From Colletotrichum lupini (taxonomy: Eukaryota > Ascomycota > Sordariomycetes > Glomerellales > Glomerellaceae): a stretch of 64,000 nucleotides of DNA. How positions within the stretch are numbered: position 1 is the first letter of the stretch; every line of letters begins with the position of its first letter. This document shows positions 23,276 to 37,465 of the stretch, piece after piece. The translations under genes were made by a program, and so were the position numbers. The stretch spans positions 3,596,001-3,660,000 of the forward strand of contig NC_064672.1 in assembly GCF_023278565.1 (NCBI RefSeq), given 5' to 3'. The notes under the pieces are model-generated. The model was given only the letters and a program-made list of their open reading frames with translations. It was not told where the DNA came from and searched no databases.

Positions 23276-26200
23276 TCATACTGCCGCCAGTCGGCCCTGT
23301 ATCCCCTCCCACTCGCGCGATCCCACAATCTGCACATCCCTCCCGCCGCCGGGCACCATCTTGCCGTCCGCGTCCGGCAAACGAATCTGCAATCTCGCCG
23401 CCACGCTCTTCATCATCTGCCTCTTCTCCGCCGCCGCCCCATCCTTGCGCCCTAGCACGACCTCGGACTTCTTGAGCACCGAGTTCCGCCAGCTGTTCCA
23501 CGCCGCGAGGTCCTCCCTCTGCTTGGCCGCGTGGTACTGCGGCGTGCTGCGCGCTGGCTTCCACGCGAGCTTGTCCTCCGGCAGGGAAGCAAGGTCGTAT
23601 ACGCGGGCCGACGTTGTGAACTTGACCAGCTCGCTGAGAACATCCTTGCCCTCCGCCACGACGAGGGCGCGGCGCTGTTCCACGACGGAAGGTGACTTGG
23701 TGAGCGGCTCCGCCAGCCAGTCGTAGTTGTGCTGCTCCGTCGTCCTGGCGCGCCTGTTGTCCTCGCGAAGGTATCGCACGGCAGCCTGCAGGCTCGCAAT
23801 CTCGCTTTTGAGAGCATCCATCTCGCGCGCCGTAGCAACCGCCCGCTCCTGGCCGGCCTTGGCGCCCGCTGCACCGGCGCCGTCCGCGAAAGCCTTGCTG
23901 TCGCCGGCAATCTTTTTCCACTTGTCGCGGTCCGTCTCCAGTGTCTTGAGCTCGCGGTCTTGCTTATCAATGTCTTCCTTGAGACTAGCAGCCTTTTGCT
24001 TCGCAGCCTCGATCTGCGCCTCGAGATCCTCAATGCGGGAAGCCTTGGCATTAGCATCCTTCATCCTCGACTCGAGGGTCTCAATCTTGAGGTTGGCCGT
24101 GCTGAGATTCTCGTCGCGCTGCGCAATCGCCACGCGGGCTTCGTTGTGCTCCTCCTTAAGGCGGCGCATCTCCTCCTCCGCATCGACGGGGATTGTCTTG
24201 ATGGCCTTGAGCTCCTGGGAACGAAGCTTCCACGGTGCGGGGCTGACTTCAAACTCTTGCGTCTGGGACAAATCTGCGCTAAGTGCGGCCAGGTCTGAGA
24301 TCTGGCTGGTAAGAGTACGAAGCCTAGACAGGTACGTTGAGAAGAGGTCGGACTCGCTCGACATGGTGACCTTGGTGGTGGCCTTGGAGATTGTATCCTG
24401 GACTTCGCGGTACGTAAAGGGCTCGTTACGGCCTTCCTCGTGTAGGAGCGTATGCAAGTCGGAGCCAATCTCACGAGCCAACGCTGCCAGCTGTTGAGTG
24501 GCATCCTGGCACTGCTCAAAGGACTCCTTGGTCTCTTGCGGCAACGCCAGCGAGCGAGACTTGAGATCTTGCAGGGCCCGCACAGCCTTTCCAGCAATAA
24601 CCTTGGCACTCCGGGTCTGAGCAACGACAAACTCGGATTTCTTGCTAAAGTGCTGCGCCATCTCATCGTCTTCAGACTCGGGGGGCACAACTCTCTGGAC
24701 CATTCCACGCAAAGCAGCAAAGGTGGCTCCGGCAGACTCAAGATGGCTCTGCATGACGACAGTCTGCATGTACGTGTCCTCGGCAAAGTCGGGCAGCTCG
24801 TTGGTGAGGTGAACTTCAGCGAGATGGGACATAAGCGCAATCGTGCGCTGGAGTTCGTCCGCACACTTCTGCTCCTTGAGGTCATCTCGTCGCAAGCCGT
24901 CGATCCATCCGTTCAGCGCCCGCTCCACTGGCTCCAGCTCAAACAAGGCATTCTGGAACCGCTGGAACTGTTCAATCGAGCAGTGGCTGATGGCGTTAGT
25001 GAAGCGCTCGCACATAGAAGCGACCCATGTAAGTTTGTCAATAGCATCGCAGCCAGCAAAGACGTCGTCCTCGTGGCCAGGATGAGGTTGGCCGTTGACA
25101 CGCTCCTTGATGAACGACTGCAGGAGCTCGGCCTTGAAGGCCAATCTCCTAAACCTCAGCAGAGCAAGCACAGAGTCTTGGTCCTCCTTGTAGGTATCAG
25201 GCAAGAACATCTTGACAATCTCCAAGTGTTGCTCGGCCTCCTGAGCCTCCAGTCGTCGTAGCTCGAGGTCGATCGTCTTGACTTGGGCCTTGGAGGCGGA
25301 GATCTGGAGCTTCATGTTCAGGTCCATCATAGCGCGAGACTTGCTGTTAAGCTGCTCGGATTCCGTCTCGGTCACAGCATGTGACGCCCGCATGTCCTCG
25401 AGGTCGCTCTGCAAGCTTGTGACCAGTCCTCTGAAGCGGGACAGGGTGTATTCCATGTCCTCCAGGGCCTCCTCTTGCTCGCCCGCCCGTCGCGCCTGCT
25501 CCGTGATGACGCTGTCCTTGAAGTCGAGGTCCTCTTGCATCTCCTTTTCGTTCTGGACGTGGTTGATCTCCAGCTCGTCGTTGATCTCCTTTAGGTTTTC
25601 GAGATCTTCGATGACGGCCTTGAGTTCTTCGATTTGCTCAGACATGCTCATGTTACGCTCAGTGAGGTCCTCGATCATATCTTCAGCGCCCAAAGCATTA
25701 TCGAGTTGTTGCCGAAGATCCTCAACTGCAGCCTCGGATTGGGCCAACTTTTCTTTCGCCGCATCAAACTGCTCCTTAACGGTGCCAAATTCTTGGAGAT
25801 CATCCTCCAAAGTCTTGATTTGGTCCTTGAGCTCCTCCTCTTGTTGCTGAGTCAAGTCGCGCAATCGCAGGAGAGCTTCGCGGAGCCGCTCGTTCGTCCT
25901 CTCCATCTGCAGCCATCCGGTGCTGGCTCGGTCTTCCGCTGACATACCCTGGCCGAATTCCGCATTCTCTTCGCGGAGAATTTCCACTTCGAGCTCAAGC
26001 TCTTCCGACTTCTGCTTCAGAGCCTCAAGTTCAACCTTAAGAACCTCGGCCGTCTCTTCAGCCATCTCACGGTCCAATGTGGCCAGCTCCAAGGCGGTCT
26101 CATGCTCCATCTGCATTGATTCAATGAATTCGAACCTCTCCTCTGCCTCCTTTAATTGTTTTCGCAACTCATTGTTCTCGCTTTGCTGAGGCTGATATTT

Positions 26201-27279
26201 CGCCTGCAACTTTTCTATGATCGACTGGAATCTGTCCCGCTCGCCTTGGACCTGGTCCAATTGCTTCAACTTCTCTCTGTCCTCCAATCTCTTTCTCTCA
26301 AGCACTTTCAGCTTGGCCTTGAGGTCCTCTATCTCTCTATTCGCAGCGGCGGCATTTGGTGTAGAACGGGCGGTTGTCGCTGGTTTTGTTGAGCTTGTAG
26401 GCGTTGTAGACGCGGAGCCTGATGTGAGCTTCTCCAAAGCCTTTGTCCTTGCTCTCACGGGGCTTGTCTCGCCATCTTTGTTGGGAGACGTGGCACCTGC
26501 GTCTTCGCCGCTGTCGGCGTTCTTCCCAGCTCCCATGTCCGCGGAGGGCCTTCTCGCAGAACCCGCAGTCCGTCCAGAGATGGAAAGTCGACCACTATTA
26601 GGTCTTCCTGGGGTGGGCCGTGTGGGAGCTGAAGATGTCGAGGGTTGTCTCGTGGTTCTATTGGCGGGTATCGGTGGAGGTCCCATGGAGCTGCGAGAGG
26701 TTCCCACGCTTGGCCGCGTTTTGGCAGCTGTGGCTGGTGTACGTGTATTGGACGGTGTGGTAGTTCGCGATGGCGCGGTACTCGATGTTGCTGATCCGAG
26801 CTGTTTTGTGGGTGACTTGGTCGGTGACTACATATCCATGGTGAGTCGTTGCTCTTGGTATACACAGGTATCTGTACACTCACCCTCAATGTACTCCCCG
26901 GCCGGGACACCTTAGGTCCCGGACTAGGACTCGGCGCATTCAGACTCATCCTCTTGGTCAAACCCGTGTCGCTGGTCGTCCTCCCAGCGCCAGGATTGGA
27001 GCTGCTCGGCCGGCTAGGCCTGCGAGCTGCTGGCTTCGCCGCCGGAGCAGGCGCCTGGGCGATGATGGCCAATGTCGTCGGGCGCACAAACATGCCATGC
27101 CCAAGGGCACAGTCAAAGTATCGCTCGCCCTGAACGCTGCCATCGTTCTTCCCGCTATCATCCTCAAGCTCAATGCCCACCCAATCACCGCTAGCGAAGT
27201 GCGTTCCACCGGCGAAGCGAACGATGCCAGTCCGGCCGTCTGATAGACGTACCGTCTGGCCAACTGCGAGCTCCGACAT
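23276..27279 (-). CDS. ro-3: Dynactin p150-Glued large subunit, two exons
   Basis: Predicted exons are 27279-26884 and 26827-23276 (minus strand) with a 56-nt GT..AG intron, giving 1315 residues, close to the usual length of fungal p150. The N terminus is a CAP-Gly domain (residues 1-75) with the GKNDGSVQG microtubule/EB-binding signature and the GHGMFVRP end. A basic Ser/Pro/Thr-rich linker (about 80-280) follows, the second microtubule-contact region in this family. Next come a long coiled coil (about 290-560) that binds dynein, the dynactin p150 middle domain (about 570-850), and further coiled coil to the C terminus. It bridges dynein to cargo and microtubule plus ends, and is needed for nuclear distribution in hyphae (N. 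crassa ro-3, A. nidulans nudM, yeast NIP100). The symbol follows Neurospora usage; orthology is inferred from architecture. Confidence 0.93.
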
Positions 27280-28066
27280 TGTTCCGCGGTTGTGAGTCTA
27301 CTGGGAGATAACCATGTTCGTTATTGCTGTCGGTATCGTGGGGCGTAGGCCAGTCGTTGAGGCCCCGTCGTGATGAGTGGTGTGTACTTGGAAGATTACG
27401 TTGTGTTTGGATGTCACCCAGGGGGCCATCGGGAGCGCGTCCCAATCGGATAAACGCGCTGGAGCTTGGAGCTTGCTGCTGCTGCTGCGGCACCTGCGAC
27501 TAAACTGACAAGGGGTTTAGTAGGGGTGATGTCAATACAAAAGTCAGTGCCTGATTGGCTAGTTTCTGCCTCGCATCCCAGGGTCTTCTGCTATGAGCTT
27601 AAGCGAGACTTCCTAATGGATAACTTCATACACCAGTACTGTGTACAAGTGACCGACATCCATCATAAGGCCTTACTAAGAAGACACGGGTAGTAGACGA
27701 CAACAATGCTGCCTCAAACACAAAGCAAACGCGCTTCAAAGAAATACACAGCGACATTGTCTCATTCCCTTCAGCAAAACGCCCATGAAATGCATCACTC
27801 TATAAAGTGGTCAGGGCGTAGCAGATCGGCTCTCGACACAACGCAGGGAGATATCGTTTGACCTATTTGGGCGTTCAGATGCACTCACTCGAAGCACGCG
27901 CTGTTCAATAATCGACTCAATACCTTTGCTCAGTATTTTAGTTGCCTATCTACGCCTACGCTATGTCAAGAAAAATCAATAGTGTGTCTCAATCCGAAAA
28001 GAAGGAAATCCGTCACCGCATCCCGCTGGAAATCATCACATTATTAAGTCTGCTTTTGTAGCCATC
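27280..28066. other. Intergenic region between dynactin p150 and HMG-box genes
   Basis: This holds the promoter of dynactin p150 and the 3' region of the HMG-box gene, both on the minus strand. A short GCAGCA-type run lies near 27475. I see no further coding sequence. Confidence 0.6.
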
Positions 28067-30273
28067 TCAACCTCGCCCGAATCCCTCCTGATAGCTACCT
28101 CCTCGAATCCACTCCACCAACTCAAAAGAGATGCGTCGCTCAGTCTTCTCGTCCAATGGCTTATTATGCGCAACTCTCACCACCATCACACCGTGGCCTC
28201 GGAACTCAACTGCACCTGCGTGAGTGATTTCCTCCTCAGTCACTGACTTGACGTAGATGACAAGGTCCGGTCCAATGATTCCCCTCCACAAAGTCGATAC
28301 CCATTGCCAATGGTCGATTGGGGCATAGCAATCATAGATGGGCAATGTGCAAGCGTACTTGTCTGATAGAGTCAAACTGAATCCCGCGGGGAGCAGCGCA
28401 ACTGGTGTTTTGCTGGGTACCGATATCGAACTATGTCGAGACCCGACACCCTCCCCCTCCGATGCCCGCCTCGTGAGCGGAGGCGGATTCGATGCGAAAG
28501 TCGGCTTAGTGGAGACGTGTTTGATGATCTCTCGCGACTTCACATGCCACTTCAGGATGCTCTCCATATAGTTAGAGAACAGCTCCGAGGCGTGTAAGTT
28601 GGGCTGCGAATGGCTGCTCTTCCTGCTGCTGCCGCCAGCAGAGGCCGTGTCGTTCATCCTTGCGTCATCTTCGGCCGACAGGCCAGACAACGGCGTACTC
28701 GGTCCCTCGCTCCACGTCTTCAGATCAATCTCGCTCAAGCCGAGGAGAGACCGATGCACTGCCGTTCCCACCTGCTCTAGCTGTCGAGGATCAGCCCCTT
28801 CAACGGCAACGACTGCGCCGCGAATCTCGATTTCAGGACTGGCCGGTTCCGGCGGAGCCAAGGTCGGGCTGATCTTTTGCAGGACTTTCAGCTTGCTCCA
28901 GAAAGGAATCGTCATGATCATGGCCTCGAGGCTTTGAGCATATCTATCTCTCGGGTTTGCGATGCCCATGCCAGTCATTGGGTGTGCACTCGGGCGGTCG
29001 CTTATATCGTTGTCTCTGTTGATTGGCGGAGACGACTGGGTCTGGAGGGGCGGCAGTCGAAGACTCTCATCGTAGCCCGGGCCGCGGCTTGGCCCCGCGT
29101 TCGCCGGATGGGGCGGTCGTGGAGGAGGGGGCGCCATGTTACTATACCCGGGCCTCGCGAGTGATGATGGACCGGGCAAAGGCCCGTAGCCGGCGATAGG
29201 CGGCGTAGGAGGCATACTCACCGATGACCTAGGCTGCCTCGATAGAGGATGGCCTGTGTATGGACCGGATGAAGGAACTGCCTGGTAATATCCCGTAGAG
29301 GGGTTGATTCGGCGTCGTTTGAGCTCGGGGGATGGCGACATTGGTTCGTATCCTTCTTCCACGTCCCGCAAGTTGTTGTGTTGGTGTTGGTAGGGCTGTT
29401 TCTCTCCAGGTAAAGCACGCCGAAGGTGATCGCTGTCCCCGCTGCGAGCCTCGCTCGGGTGATGCGGCTGCATTTTTGGTTTTGCGACTGTCGGTGTGCC
29501 TGCTGGTGTTGACGGCGTTCTCGGCGTTGCGATGAATCTGCCACCACAGTTGGGGCACCGTCCTGGATTAGTCGAGGCTGACGATCCTGTTTGACTCCTA
29601 GATCTACCCCGACGAGGCCGATAGCGGTAATCTGGGTAGTCTTCCGCGTGCCGTCTCTTCTCCTCTTCTCCAAGTTGCCTCCAAATTTCCTTCTCTCGCG
29701 GGTCCTGTGATTTCCACCGCTGTCCTATGATTTTGGATATATCTGGGTTGGAAAGGCCTGGGAATTCGCTGGAGACGGTAGCCTGGTGGTGTTGTCTATA
29801 CAGTATGAAGGCTGTCAAAGAACAACGTCAGTCAACGGGCATTACACAAGTGTCCAGCAGTCTGTTTGGATCGTCCAACAAAGAAGAGTCCCCCGAGGCC
29901 GGTCTCAGATCAGGCCTGTGACGAATATGTGTCGACCGACGATGTGGGATGAAGAGCGGGAAATGTGCGACTCACGGTTGCGAGGCCTTGGGATCTTGAG
30001 TCCGGGCGTGCAGAGACAGATGGTATCCTTGCCGCTCTGGCTACTCATCGGTCTGGTCTCCAAGCTGAGGTTTCTCACTTTAGAGGTGTTCGCTTCCTCG
30101 ATATCAATGGACGTAACGCGCTTTCTGCTCGCGCGACTGCCAGCAGAGCCTGCAGAGTTTGGTCCCTCGTCCGTCTCCTGGCTCGCTCTTCGTTCCATGG
30201 CCGAATGGGCAGAGATGCCACCAGAGGAAGAGGTTGACCGCCGTGGCCGAGGCGTAGAGACCACATCTGTCAT
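28067..30273 (-). CDS. HMG-box (MATA/Ste11-type) transcription factor, two exons
   Basis: Predicted exons are 30273-29976 and 29811-28067 with a 164-nt intron (GTGAGT..CAG) that splits the start of the HMG box; the joined frame gives 680 residues. The box spans about residues 94-165: KIPRPRN from exon 1 joins PFILYRQHHQ from exon 2, followed by NPDISKIIGQRWKSQDPREKE and a basic YRPRRGRSRS tail. A CPNCGG motif follows at about residue 185, then a long Pro/Ser-rich region. The last 100 residues are a conserved-looking globular block rich in aromatic residues (DHWQWVSTLWRGIIGPD). HMG-box proteins of this kind bind DNA in the nucleus and in ascomycetes often control mating or sexual development (Ste11, fmf-1, Podospora PaHMG genes). 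The exact orthologue is not certain. No ATG lies between the chosen start and the upstream in-frame stop. Confidence 0.85.
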
Positions 30274-30970
30274 CTTTTGGGTTGTAAGGGTTTGCAGGAG
30301 GTGTGCAAACAGATGCGAGTTGGGACTGGGGACAAGTGGGCGAGGCGTTCGAAGCTATGAGACGTTTGGACTTACACCATGCTTCGGAAAGGGGGGCGTT
30401 TGAAGAAGCAGAAGAGACAGGGGGTGTATGTACGTTGTCAATGGTGAGAGACACGACGGGATGCTAGGGTTGAGTTAGGGTTCGAAGAGTGTTGGCGAAT
30501 CCGTGTAGTTGTGGACTTGGGCGAGCAGGAAAGGCAGCAATGATTTGACAGACGTGCGAGAGACAGGCGAAGCAGTATATCGGTAAGTTGGAACGAGACG
30601 GGGCCGAGATCACTTTTGTTCGATGGCCGATTGTTCGTTCCGACCTTTTTCCCCTTCTCCTTTGTGATATCGAGACGACGACTTCTCATTCAGCAGAAAC
30701 CGAGCAGACAATGACTGTCTAACTCAATGACTTTATGTTCAAAGATGGAGGTGGCCATTATGGGGAAGAAAGAACATCAGGGTAGGCAGGGCGGTTGGTA
30801 CGATGTCGTCGAGACGACAGCGACGAACAGCGACCAGCGTCAACGACGACGGTTGACCGACGGCTCTGAGCAGGGAAGGAGATGGATCTGAGTGGTGAGC
30901 AAAGGGAGAGGCGGGAAGGATGGACGAACTGAAGTCAGGAAACGGAAAAGAAGTAAGAAGGGTAAGCTCG

Positions 30971-31009
<39 letters not shown>

Positions 31010-32831
31010 TTGATCCTTTGGGGGGTGGGAAATGTGTCTCGGGAATGTACCGGAGACCCAAGGTTGTTGCAGATGAGGGAAATGGGCTTCTTTGTGAAGA
31101 AGCGTTTGCCCTGTGGTGACCGGTGCCCGCGTCGTCTATGTCTGTCTCTCTCTTCTTTAGGACTCGCCCAGGCGTTCCGTTCGCATAGAGCGTTGGAGAC
31201 GGAGAGACAGAGTATAGGCCAAGAAATGGGCAAATGCCTTTCTTGCCCTCAGACCTTGAGAACAAGAAATAGGCAAGTTTCGGGTCCCCAAGTCCGAAGA
31301 TGGAGCCGTAGAAGGCGGGAAAGGATGCGGCGGTAGCAAAAGCGACCTAGACGAGGACGCAAAAAGATGAATAATGACTCAAAGGTATGAACAACAACGA
31401 GACACGGAGACGCGACTTTGAAGAATATCCCTCCACATTCAACTTCAAGTCTTGTTTGGTGAGGATAGGTAGAGGTTTACCCTGGTTGGATGAAAGACGA
31501 GGAAGGCTATGTGCTGCTCAAAGCAGTCTGGATTTCTCATCCCCCCCATGTTATTTTAGGCATTTCTTTCCTTTCATGTCATCAGCAATGCAGTCAAGCC
31601 CAGACCATCTACAATGCCCATCCCGCATGTGTTGCTGCTGCTACTAATGCAGCAGCCGCTGTCTCTGCCGCCGCGACTGGGCTCTTCCTCCTTGCCCCCC
31701 CCCCTGCTTTGCCAACCAGTCCCTCTCTTCAAAAGAAGCCGCAGACCGACTGCAGACTCATGGGCTGGGGGTGGACGTCAGAAACAATGACCCTTGGATG
31801 GGTGTGGCCAGGATCAGAATGAGGACTGTGTACCGGGGGCAGAAGATTAAAGGCGGCAGTAAAGGAATGAATGCACAGAGAGGACGAGAGCGCTGTGTTC
31901 CCCGGTTGGAATGTTCAATCATAAGCCCGCCCCGGTAAAGGAACAAAGACAATGTAAAGAAGTCTGCCCCCCTCCCTCTCCTCACTCAACCCCCGGCCGA
32001 AATTAGGCTAGGTTGGTTGGACGCATCTCCCACGTGATGAAAAGAAGGGAAAGGGCGGATAAGCTGGGCCCATGAGGAAATTCCTCTGCTTCATTCTTCT
32101 GTCTGTTGGATACTAGAAATTTTTAAATTTGATCGGCAGGACACAATGCGTTTGGCATTGGTGATGTCTCTGATGACAGACGCAAAAGTACGGACGGATG
32201 GGAGGGGGAGCCGGGGTTCAGAACGGGAACTCTGGGAGAGCAGCCAGGAAAAAAGACAAGACGCGGTGAGGGACATTTTCCATCTAGTTATTGTTAGGAA
32301 AGAATAGCACTGGCATTGGCACTGGCATTGGCGGTGCGTGGGTTGTCTCTCGTTAAACTTGCGTTTTTATGGTTCGCGGCCTGTAATGTCTCAACACTGT
32401 CGGGATGGGCGGTTCTATTTTTTCCTCATCTGGAAAGCTTGACAGTCGTTTTGTTTTGCAAACAGCGCGCCCTCTTCTTCACAATCCAAACCTCCGGATG
32501 CCCAGTCAAGCCGAGTGTGATAACGTGAAAAGGATTCAATGCCTTTGCTCACAGTTCCAAGGCGTGCGCCATGTCGTCTAACCACACTCGTACTCCGATT
32601 CAAACACATACAGTCGAGTCCCCCAGACCGCTTGTCGACAGATGACTGGTCCTCTCTCCCAGATGAATATTTCATGTCAAAGAACAACTCCATGGAATAC
32701 CTGTTGGTCTCGATAATTGTAACAAGTTCTTTTTTACAACGCCGCCGCCATCCTTCATTCGAGAAAGAAGCCGACATGGGCTCTATGACTTCTCCTCGCG
32801 TATCGTCCAACCATCACCTCTTGCACTCGTC
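30274..32831. other. Intergenic region; promoter of HMG-box gene; no further gene
   Basis: Sequence upstream of the HMG-box start is rich in short repeats, including an (AG)n tract. The long CT-rich stretch on the minus strand (about 31265-30750) suggests a long 5' leader. Open frames there (for example on the minus strand at 30739-31233) arise from the low-complexity sequence. The right end carries the 3' region of the RuvB-like helicase gene. Confidence 0.5.
30973..31006. repeat. (AG)17 microsatellite
   Basis: An uninterrupted AG run about 700 bp upstream of the HMG-box start codon. On the coding (minus) strand it reads (CT)n. Confidence 0.95.
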
Positions 32832-34479
<1,648 letters not shown>

Positions 34480-36034
34480 CTTCGCGGCGGAAGCGTCGGT
34501 TGCCGGCGGTCAATTCGTGTGGTATCAACAATTCAATCGTGTATGGGGAAATTGATCGGAGTGTCAGCAAATATGTCGCGGTCGTGATGGATCGTTGGCC
34601 TTGGGGGTGGATGGTTGGTGTCAGACAGAATTGGATGAAGCTCCAAAAGATTTCGGGGCGACGCGCCTCAGTCTATCCCTGCAAACTTCCAGGTGCACAG
34701 TGCAGGCGCCGACTTACACATTAGGAATCGGCTGCCCCACACGTGACCTGTGGATAGCTTCCCGTTTGCGCCTCATTCAACTTCACCCAGATCATTTCAG
34801 CTTGTTCTCACGCACTTGACCAATATTTTAGAATTTCATGTTGATCTGATGCTTAGGAAACTATGCAAATTTGTTTCACAATTTATGACAACAATATGAT
34901 TGAGTAAAGGACCGGCCACCGTACCAAATGCTGTACACAAATGGTGGATCAACACGCAATACACGGACAGAAGCAGCTTCTTCTTATTTCGCCAAACGCT
35001 CCAACCCTCAACAGCGGCTGGCACTTTTCAAATATGCTGTAGAAGGGAAAATATTTGACGTTGCACAACATGTCTCTCATAAAGCGAAGAAATTCTCATC
35101 GGACCATGATGTGCGATCGGGAACGTCAAACCCCATGTGCTCAGGTCAAATTGACTCAAATGCTAATTTCAATCACAGTTTTGCTCCCGCGTTCGGGAAT
35201 GTTGAGACTGTTGTCTCACTGAGACCCTCTCCACCAGTGTAATCCGTCTACAAACAGCGTTCCGCCGTGCTGGAATCCTGAAGTCACCCCTTGGATGCGT
35301 AAGCCGTCAGTGTCACCCCCTTGGCTTGGCGACACGTTTCGGTGCCTTTTCTCGAAAGTCCCCTAAAGAATCCCCTGTGACGTCGTTCGTGAGAAACCAA
35401 GGTCTCGGTCGAGTGAAAGGCCCATCGACGATGCTCGGAGATGATCGCCGAAGTTCGGCTTCCCGTGACAGATGAATTGAGTTCTCGGTGAATTAGGCTG
35501 TATTACAAACACACGATGTCCTGAGATCTGGCTCTGGTAAGCTACTTTCTCAGGGCAGAGGGTCTGCCCCTTCGCTCGAGCTCATGAAGCAATCTAATTA
35601 CCGACCCCAGACCACAAGCACAAATGTCCTTCGATAGGCTCTTTCGATCGATTGCGTGGTGAGATAGGATTGAGCAGAGTGTTTTCCAGCTTGTGCTCTA
35701 CCTGTATTCTCTCTTAGTCCAGAGCTTCGCTGCCACATACCTTGAAATCTCCTGCTCCATCATTCATTCTATTCTCGGGGGAGCTCTGAACTCTATGCCG
35801 ATATGGGCAATCAGTATACACTGCATGTTAAGGACACATATTCTGACAAGTGCAAATGTCTAATACCTTGCTCCGTAAAGGATATCGGTACAATTTGCCC
35901 AAGACGCATTTCTGTGGGCGTCTATCAAATGCCGCAGGTCACTGGCCTGGCCAATATTTCTAATTCTCGAGTCCCTTTTCTTCATCTTGTTGGCTTATAT
36001 CCAAACATCATACACCGTAAGCCGTGATACATCA
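34480..36034. other. Intergenic region; no gene recognised
   Basis: This holds the promoter of RVB1 and the 3' region of the transporter gene. Short open frames (60-105 codons) on the plus strand lack motifs or splice support. I see no repeats of note. Confidence 0.6.
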
Positions 36035-37465
36035 TCACCTCACTCTCTGAAGCTCAAAATCTTCGTCCCTTCCACCATCCATATCAGCCAACATCGGCAC
36101 AGCCTCCGTATCCCGCACATTGGCAACCTCCACATCCGCCTCCCTCTTGGGCGCCGATGCTCTCTTCGTCAGCACCACCCAAAGCGCACTTCCGATGATC
36201 AGCCCGCAGCCCGCAAGGCTCATCCACCCCATGACGTTGCCAAAGATGAACCGGTCGAACCCTGCCGCGAAGAGCATGTGCGTATACACCATGGCGTTCG
36301 CCCTATTCGACCGATCCGTGCCGAGCCCCGCCGTGAGGAGGAACTGCATTACGAACCCGAACACGCCCAGCAGCACGAGGAAGAGCCACTGCCGTCCCGT
36401 CTGTGATAGACCCCATCGCAGGGCGGGTTGTCCGATCTCGAGCATGGGCGCGGTGGTGAGCACGACGGTGCAGACGATGGTGCACCACGTCGCAAAGTAG
36501 TTCACCGAGATGAGCGGGTGCGCCCTCTTCCCGATCCACCGGATTGTCGTGAATGCTCCGGCGGCGCCGAAAACACCCACTATCGCAACCCCGATGGCCA
36601 TTAGCCGCTCCGCCGTCGTAGCCTGGTGGTTCAGTCCCGGCAGCGTCGAAGTCATCGTCCCATTATTCGGGCCCGGGGTTTCCGGCGCGGTGGCGGCGGC
36701 CGTGGACGTCGAGTCCCCGGAGAAGAGCGAGGTCGGGTGGGCGATGAGGACGACGCCGAAGAAGGCGATGACGGTGCCGATCTGCTCGTTTCTGGTAAAC
36801 GGTTCGCGGAGGGCGAGATAGCACACGTAGCCGGCGACGCTGGGGGCCAGGAAGGTTATGACGGTGGCCTCGGCGAGGGGGAGATACATCATCGAGTACC
36901 ACATGCCAAAGATGCCGAAGAAGCCCGTCACGCCTCTGGCAACGAGAAGCCATCTGATTTCCTTTTTTCCAAAGGGGAAGTCGGGCGTCTTCATGTAGTA
37001 CATGTAGAGGCAGCAACAGACCATCGTGACGCTTTGCCGGGCGAAGAGCACCTGGAGTGGGTGCATTCCTTCGCCTTCGAGCTCGAGGAGCCTTGCTGTG
37101 AGATTCATCAGAGCACCGAACAGTTGTGATAATGCCACCAAGACGACGCCTTTGTTGGTCTGCCAGAACGCCGCCAGTTTCGTATTCTTTTGAGAACTCT
37201 GTAATACTGTTGGAGGGTACTCTGCCCCTGGTAACGGTGACGTCCTCCCATTCTGGAACGGGCTCGTGGATAATCTGCGGAACGAATCTGGATCTGGTAG
37301 GGCTGAGAGTTCCTTCCCATGGTCGTGTGACCAGGACATCTTGCTGTCTATTGATAACCTCTGACTGGCTTCATCAGTGTGTTCTGGTTCTCCATCAGAC
37401 CTCAACTTGGCCTCGGTGTTTCGAGGAACGAATAGGTTATCATGGTTCTGCTTCTGTTCGGACAT
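36035..37465 (-). CDS. EamA/DMT-superfamily integral membrane transporter
   Basis: A single-exon 476-residue protein. The first 100 residues are hydrophilic and Ser/Pro-rich, a probable cytosolic tail. About ten membrane segments follow in two halves, as in the drug/metabolite transporter fold: VVLVALSQLFGALMNL, LFARQSVTMVCCCLYMYYM, the LLVARGVTGFFGIFGMWYSMMYL pair, and TVITFLAPSVAGYVCYLAL with the EamA-typical LAEATVITFLAP motif. Further segments run to about residue 440, with a loop of about 30 residues in the middle. The C terminus is acidic. Fungal members are often annotated as DUF6/EamA solute carriers of unknown substrate, some in plasma or vacuolar membranes; the substrate cannot be inferred here. 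The start codon is the first ATG of the frame. Confidence 0.9.
   Translation of the reverse strand: MSEQKQNHDNLFVPRNTEAKLRSDGEPEHTDEASQRLSIDSKMSWSHDHGKELSALPDPDSFRRLSTSPFQNGRTSPLPGAEYPPTVLQSSQKNTKLAAFWQTNKGVVLVALSQLFGALMNLTARLLELEGEGMHPLQVLFARQSVTMVCCCLYMYYMKTPDFPFGKKEIRWLLVARGVTGFFGIFGMWYSMMYLPLAEATVITFLAPSVAGYVCYLALREPFTRNEQIGTVIAFFGVVLIAHPTSLFSGDSTSTAAATAPETPGPNNGTMTSTLPGLNHQATTAERLMAIGVAIVGVFGAAGAFTTIRWIGKRAHPLISVNYFATWCTIVCTVVLTTAPMLEIGQPALRWGLSQTGRQWLFLVLLGVFGFVMQFLLTAGLGTDRSNRANAMVYTHMLFAAGFDRFIFGNVMGWMSLAGCGLIIGSALWVVLTKRASAPKREADVEVANVRDTEAVPMLADMDGGRDEDFELQRVR

Noticed and set aside
24452..25850. Long plus-strand frames
   Set aside because: Antisense shadows of the coiled-coil coding sequence of dynactin p150.
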